The notes beneath the pieces were generated by a model, which saw only the letters and a list, made by a program, of their open reading frames with translations, was not told where the DNA came from and made no database searches. Shown in pieces: positions 7,766 to 9,500 of a stretch of DNA of 9,500 bases. Origin of the DNA: an uncultured Porphyromonadaceae bacterium (GTDB taxonomy: Bacteria; Bacteroidota; Bacteroidia; Bacteroidales; Muribaculaceae); contig USNC01000036.1 of NCBI GenBank assembly GCA_900555915.1, positions 1-9,500 of the forward strand, written 5' to 3'. Made by a program: the position numbers and the translations under genes. Every line of letters begins with the position of its first letter. Position 1 is the stretch's first letter.

Positions 7766-7805
7766 AGTATGTATGCGCTATTGGAAAGTATGTACGTGGT
7801 ATTGG
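7766..7805 (+). repeat. Imperfect 19-base direct repeat
   Basis: AGTATGTATGCGCTATTGG (7766-7784) recurs 21 bases later as AGTATGTACGTGGTATTGG (7787-7805), with 16 of 19 bases identical. It lies between the palindrome and the tRNA terminator. No function is evident. Confidence 0.45.
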
Positions 7806-7828
7806 GATATGGGGTCTAAACTATGGAT

Positions 7829-7869
7829 AAAAAAATGAGACCCGGAGCGTGGAGCCGCTACCGAGTCTC
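7829..7869 (-). terminator. Intrinsic terminator of tRNA-His
   Basis: Read on the minus strand, GAGACTCGG (with one U-G pair) pairs with CCGGGTCTC, and an inner AGCG/CGCT stem follows after a single bulged T, closing a six-base loop. The stem is followed by ATTTTTTT. This is a textbook Rho-independent terminator. It begins eight bases after the last base of the tRNA. Confidence 0.88.
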
Positions 7870-7877
7870 TGAAGGCG

Positions 7878-7951
7878 GGTGGAAGATGGGGCTCGAACCC
7901 ACGACCTACGGAACCACAATCCGTCGCTCTAACCAACTGAGCTACATCCAC
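7878..7951 (-). tRNA. tRNA-His (anticodon GTG)
   Basis: It carries histidine to CAC and CAU codons. The 74-base cloverleaf reads on the minus strand: acceptor GTGGATG with CTTCCAC, D stem GCTC/GAGC, anticodon stem ACGGA/TCCGT around loop TTGTGGT with anticodon GTG (7915-7917), variable loop AGGTC, T stem GTGGG/CCCAT with loop TTCGAGC. A G at 7952 can serve as the extra G-1 that marks tRNA-His, opposite C73 at 7878. The CCA tail is not encoded (CCG follows C73). The acceptor stem has a T6-T67 mismatch. It has its own promoter and terminator, so it is independent of both neighbouring protein genes. Confidence 0.97.
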
Positions 7952-8012
7952 CATGTCGCTTCTCAAGGAGATTCCACTAAAGGCTTCGCAAGGTCTCTCC
8001 CGAAAAGCACTG

Positions 8013-8044
8013 CAAAATTACAACTTTTTTTTGAACCTACCAAA
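8013..8044 (-). promoter_or_regulatory. Bacteroidota sigma-ABfr-type promoter of tRNA-His
   Basis: On the minus strand TTTG (8041-8044), a 20-base spacer containing A8, then TAATTTTG (8013-8020). This matches the Bacteroidota housekeeping promoter TTTG-N19-21-TAnnTTTG exactly. Transcription should start near 8005-8008, about 55 bases before the mature tRNA's first base at 7951. Confidence 0.85.
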
Positions 8045-8054
8045 TTTTTAAGGT

Positions 8055-8086
8055 AAAAAATTCAAGAAAAAATAGTTGTTTTTCTT
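8055..8086 (-). terminator. Possible AT-only terminator of the alpha/beta hydrolase gene
   Basis: Fourteen bases after the hydrolase stop, the minus strand can form AAGAAAAA / TTTTTCTT (8079-8086 with 8064-8071) around a seven-base loop, followed by GAATTTTTT. The stem is eight A-T-rich pairs with little GC, so it is weak as a terminator. It lies just upstream of the tRNA promoter. Confidence 0.35.
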
Positions 8087-8099
8087 AATATGCAGATAT

Positions 8100-9296
8100 T
8101 CACTTTTCTATGGTTTTGCAGTTTTTCAGGTGCAGGTCGAAAAAATCGAGTGCGTCTTTCTGGACGCTCCGCGGCATCTCGTGGCCCATGGGAAGAAGAC
8201 GGGTGACGAGACGGTCGCCTGCGTTCTGGCTTTCCCACACGCCGCGCATTATGGAGTAGCATTCGCGCACGGCATGTGGCTTGAAGAGTTTGTCGGTCTC
8301 GCCGTTGACGAGCATCATCGCATTCGGACATGCGAGGGAGGCAATGTGTGGATAGTCGAGATAGTTGCGCACGCCGCCGAGATTGTTGGCATATCCGCCG
8401 CGTTCGTGTCGACCGTATTTCCAGTGCATCATGGCGTCGGCGGTCGTCATCCAGCACACAGCCACACTTGCCTTTATCAGCGGTGAAAGCGCCGCAAGCA
8501 TCCATGATCGGTAGCCTCCCATCGAGAGACCGACGCATCCTATGCGGTCGGCATCCGTGTTTTCGAGCGAAGCAAGGAATTCGGCGGCATAGCAGTCCTC
8601 ATAGGTCATCCATGCGCTGAGGTTTCTGCCGAGCTGCATCATATTGCCATAGACGCTTGCCAGATGTGTGTTGTCGCTTCCATCCTCGCAGCCGCGTTCG
8701 CCCCAAAGAAGGGCGTCGGCGGAAAGAACCGCATATCCGTTGCGGGCAAGATAGTCGCCTACGTATTGACCTTGATAGAGATTGTCGGCCCATGAGTCGC
8801 TGTCGGCAAGCACCTCGCCGTCCACTCCGAAGGGGCGCACCATTTTCTCTTTTCCTATTGTGTAGTGCGCGCCATGGTCATGGAGCGCGACTATTGCCGG
8901 ATGCGGGCCGTCGCCGTCGGGCATAAGGAGGTAAGCCCTTACTCTGGAGTAGCGCGTAAGGTTGAACTCTATCTTGTAGGCGGTATATCCGTCGCGTTTT
9001 TCCGAATCTGTCACCACCATGTCGTAAGAGTCGCTTCGGGGCGGCGGGGGCAGCATCTCCTCGGTCATCTTGCCGCGTGCCGTCTCTTTCCAGAGGTTGA
9101 AATCGGTTATGTCGCTGTTGCCCCAGGCGAGGGGATATGTCAGTTCAGCCTTCAGACTGTCGAGAAAGAGGGGCATGTCGCGCCTTATCTCAAACTTCTT
9201 TTCATCGGCAGGCTGAGTGGCAGACTGTGCAAAAGCAGCATGCGCCATAGAAGCGCATGCTGCAAGTGTAAGGATCATTGTTTTCTTGGTTGTCAT
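8100..9296 (-). CDS. Secreted alpha/beta hydrolase, possible carbohydrate esterase
   Basis: A 398-residue serine hydrolase exported by a Sec signal peptide (residues 1-24, MTTKKTMILTLAACASMAHA core, cleavage near FAQ|S). The alpha/beta fold starts around 105 with strands before PHPAIVALHDHGAHYTIGKEK (131-151), whose HDHG likely builds the oxyanion hole. The nucleophile elbow is GLSMGG with Ser258, the acid is probably Asp335 in NGETDKLF, and the His is 372 in MGHEMP, so the triad is complete. The length and the HDHG plus LWGERG features fit the Abhydrolase_7-like or acetyl-xylan-esterase-like groups common in Bacteroidota, but the substrate is unknown. The N-terminal 30-100 region is Pro- and Asp-rich. 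The start ATG (9294-9296) is chosen because it gives the signal peptide; there is no SD, only an A-rich leader. It faces the glycosidase operon across the tRNA and need not share its control. Removing acyl groups from the same glycan is an inference. Confidence 0.85.
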   Translation of the reverse strand: MTTKKTMILTLAACASMAHAAFAQSATQPADEKKFEIRRDMPLFLDSLKAELTYPLAWGNSDITDFNLWKETARGKMTEEMLPPPPRSDSYDMVVTDSEKRDGYTAYKIEFNLTRYSRVRAYLLMPDGDGPHPAIVALHDHGAHYTIGKEKMVRPFGVDGEVLADSDSWADNLYQGQYVGDYLARNGYAVLSADALLWGERGCEDGSDNTHLASVYGNMMQLGRNLSAWMTYEDCYAAEFLASLENTDADRIGCVGLSMGGYRSWMLAALSPLIKASVAVCWMTTADAMMHWKYGRHERGGYANNLGGVRNYLDYPHIASLACPNAMMLVNGETDKLFKPHAVRECYSIMRGVWESQNAGDRLVTRLLPMGHEMPRSVQKDALDFFDLHLKNCKTIEK

Positions 9297-9301
9297 GAGT
9301 T

Positions 9302-9359
9302 TTGTAGGCTGTAGGTTTTTAGGCTATAGGTTTTAGGCTATAGGTTTTAGATTTTGAGG
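9302..9359 (-). repeat. Heptamer array A (consensus CCTAWAR)
   Basis: On the minus strand seven degenerate copies of a seven-base unit follow one another: TCTAAAA, CCTATAG, CCTAAAA, CCTATAG, CCTAAAA, CCTACAG, CCTACAA, with a single extra A before the sixth copy; a degenerate eighth copy (CCTCAAAA) precedes them at 9352-9359. Two 14-base pairs of units are identical. The array ends only about five bases before the hydrolase start codon, so it forms its 5' leader. Function unknown. Confidence 0.8.
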
Positions 9360-9368
9360 TTAGCAGAG

Positions 9369-9424
9369 GCACAATGCACAATACATAATGCACAATACAT
9401 CATGCACAATACATAATGCATAAT
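9369..9424 (-). repeat. Heptamer array B (consensus ATTRTGY)
   Basis: Eight gapless seven-base units, exactly 56 bases: on the minus strand ATTATGC, ATTATGT, ATTGTGC, ATGATGT, ATTGTGC, ATTATGT, ATTGTGC, ATTGTGC. Units ending in C and T largely alternate, giving a 14-base higher period. It lies nine bases upstream of array A, has a different sequence but the same period, and ends 26 bases before the genuine sequence stops. No promoter is obvious in it. Confidence 0.85.
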
Positions 9425-9450
9425 TTTCAATTCCGAAGGAAAGACAAATT

Positions 9451-9500
9451 CTGTCTCTTATACACATCTGACGCTGCCGACGATCTTACGCGTGTAGATC
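9451..9500. other. Illumina Nextera i5-side adapter left on the contig end
   Basis: Not genomic DNA. Bases 9451-9469 are the Tn5 mosaic end (CTGTCTCTTATACACATCT), 9470-9483 the i5-side adapter (GACGCTGCCGACGA), 9484-9491 an index (TCTTACGC), and 9492-9500 the beginning of the P5 complement (GTGTAGATC). The reverse complement of the index, GCGTAAGA, matches Nextera XT S517 as I remember the list. Genuine sequence ends at 9450. Confidence 0.98.

Noticed and set aside
7878..7951. tRNA-His as an integration site of a mobile element
   Set aside because: No integrase, no duplicated tRNA 3' end and no mobile genes occur in the window.
7823..8056. 77-codon + strand frame, and a 62-codon frame on the other strand at 7778-7966
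   Set aside because: Both run across the tRNA-His gene and its signals, and are not protein-like.
8076..8486. 136-codon + strand frame, and a 149-codon one at 8865-9314
   Set aside because: Both are antisense to the alpha/beta hydrolase, which has a signal peptide and full triad on the minus strand.
9302..9424. CRISPR array or telomere-like repeat
   Set aside because: Units are seven bases with no spacers, so not CRISPR; TTTTAGG/CTATAGG only loosely resembles eukaryotic telomere repeats and lies internally beside a bacterial gene.

Overview
The window is a metagenome- or isolate-style contig from a Bacteroidota bacterium, most likely a gut Bacteroidales (Muribaculaceae-like is plausible but not provable here). 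The clues are a run of secreted polysaccharide-degrading enzymes spaced as an operon, AT-rich start leaders without Shine-Dalgarno sequences, a tRNA promoter of the Bacteroidota type (TTTG-N20-TAATTTTG), and a C-terminal domain that looks like a type IX secretion sorting signal. The genuine insert is 48-9450. Positions 1-47 and 9451-9500 are untrimmed Illumina Nextera adapters, complete with index barcodes, so neither end is a biological boundary.

Positions 49-7420 (+) hold three genes reading the same way, separated by only 24 and 23 bases. They are the 3' end of a GH43 enzyme with a CBM6 module, a GH2 enzyme of about 1064 residues, and a 1121-residue protein with two right-handed beta-helix domains, a discoidin (F5/8 type C) module and a putative sorting tail. 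This looks like part of a polysaccharide utilization locus for a plant-type, perhaps pectic or arabinan-bearing, glycan. No SusC/SusD pair or regulator lies in the window. The GH2 frame is broken by what looks like one extra TC in a (TC)5T tract at 1253-1263. A perfect 14-bp hairpin lies in the signal-peptide codons of the beta-helix gene.

Positions 7421-7877 contain no protein gene. They hold an AT-rich stretch with a lone promoter-like box, a 50-bp near-perfect palindrome (23-bp arms) that probably ends the operon, and a well-formed terminator for the next gene on the minus strand. That gene is tRNA-His(GTG), a compact unit with its own promoter (8013-8044), gene (7878-7951) and terminator (7829-7869).

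Positions 8100-9296 (-) encode a secreted alpha/beta hydrolase of 398 residues with a complete Ser-Asp-His triad, possibly an accessory carbohydrate esterase. Upstream of it lie two adjacent arrays of degenerate heptamers (9302-9359 and 9369-9424), the most structured non-coding sequence in the window. I found no clear evidence of a wholly new system. The items most worth checking are the GH2 frameshift, the start-proximal hairpin, the heptamer arrays and the large palindrome.
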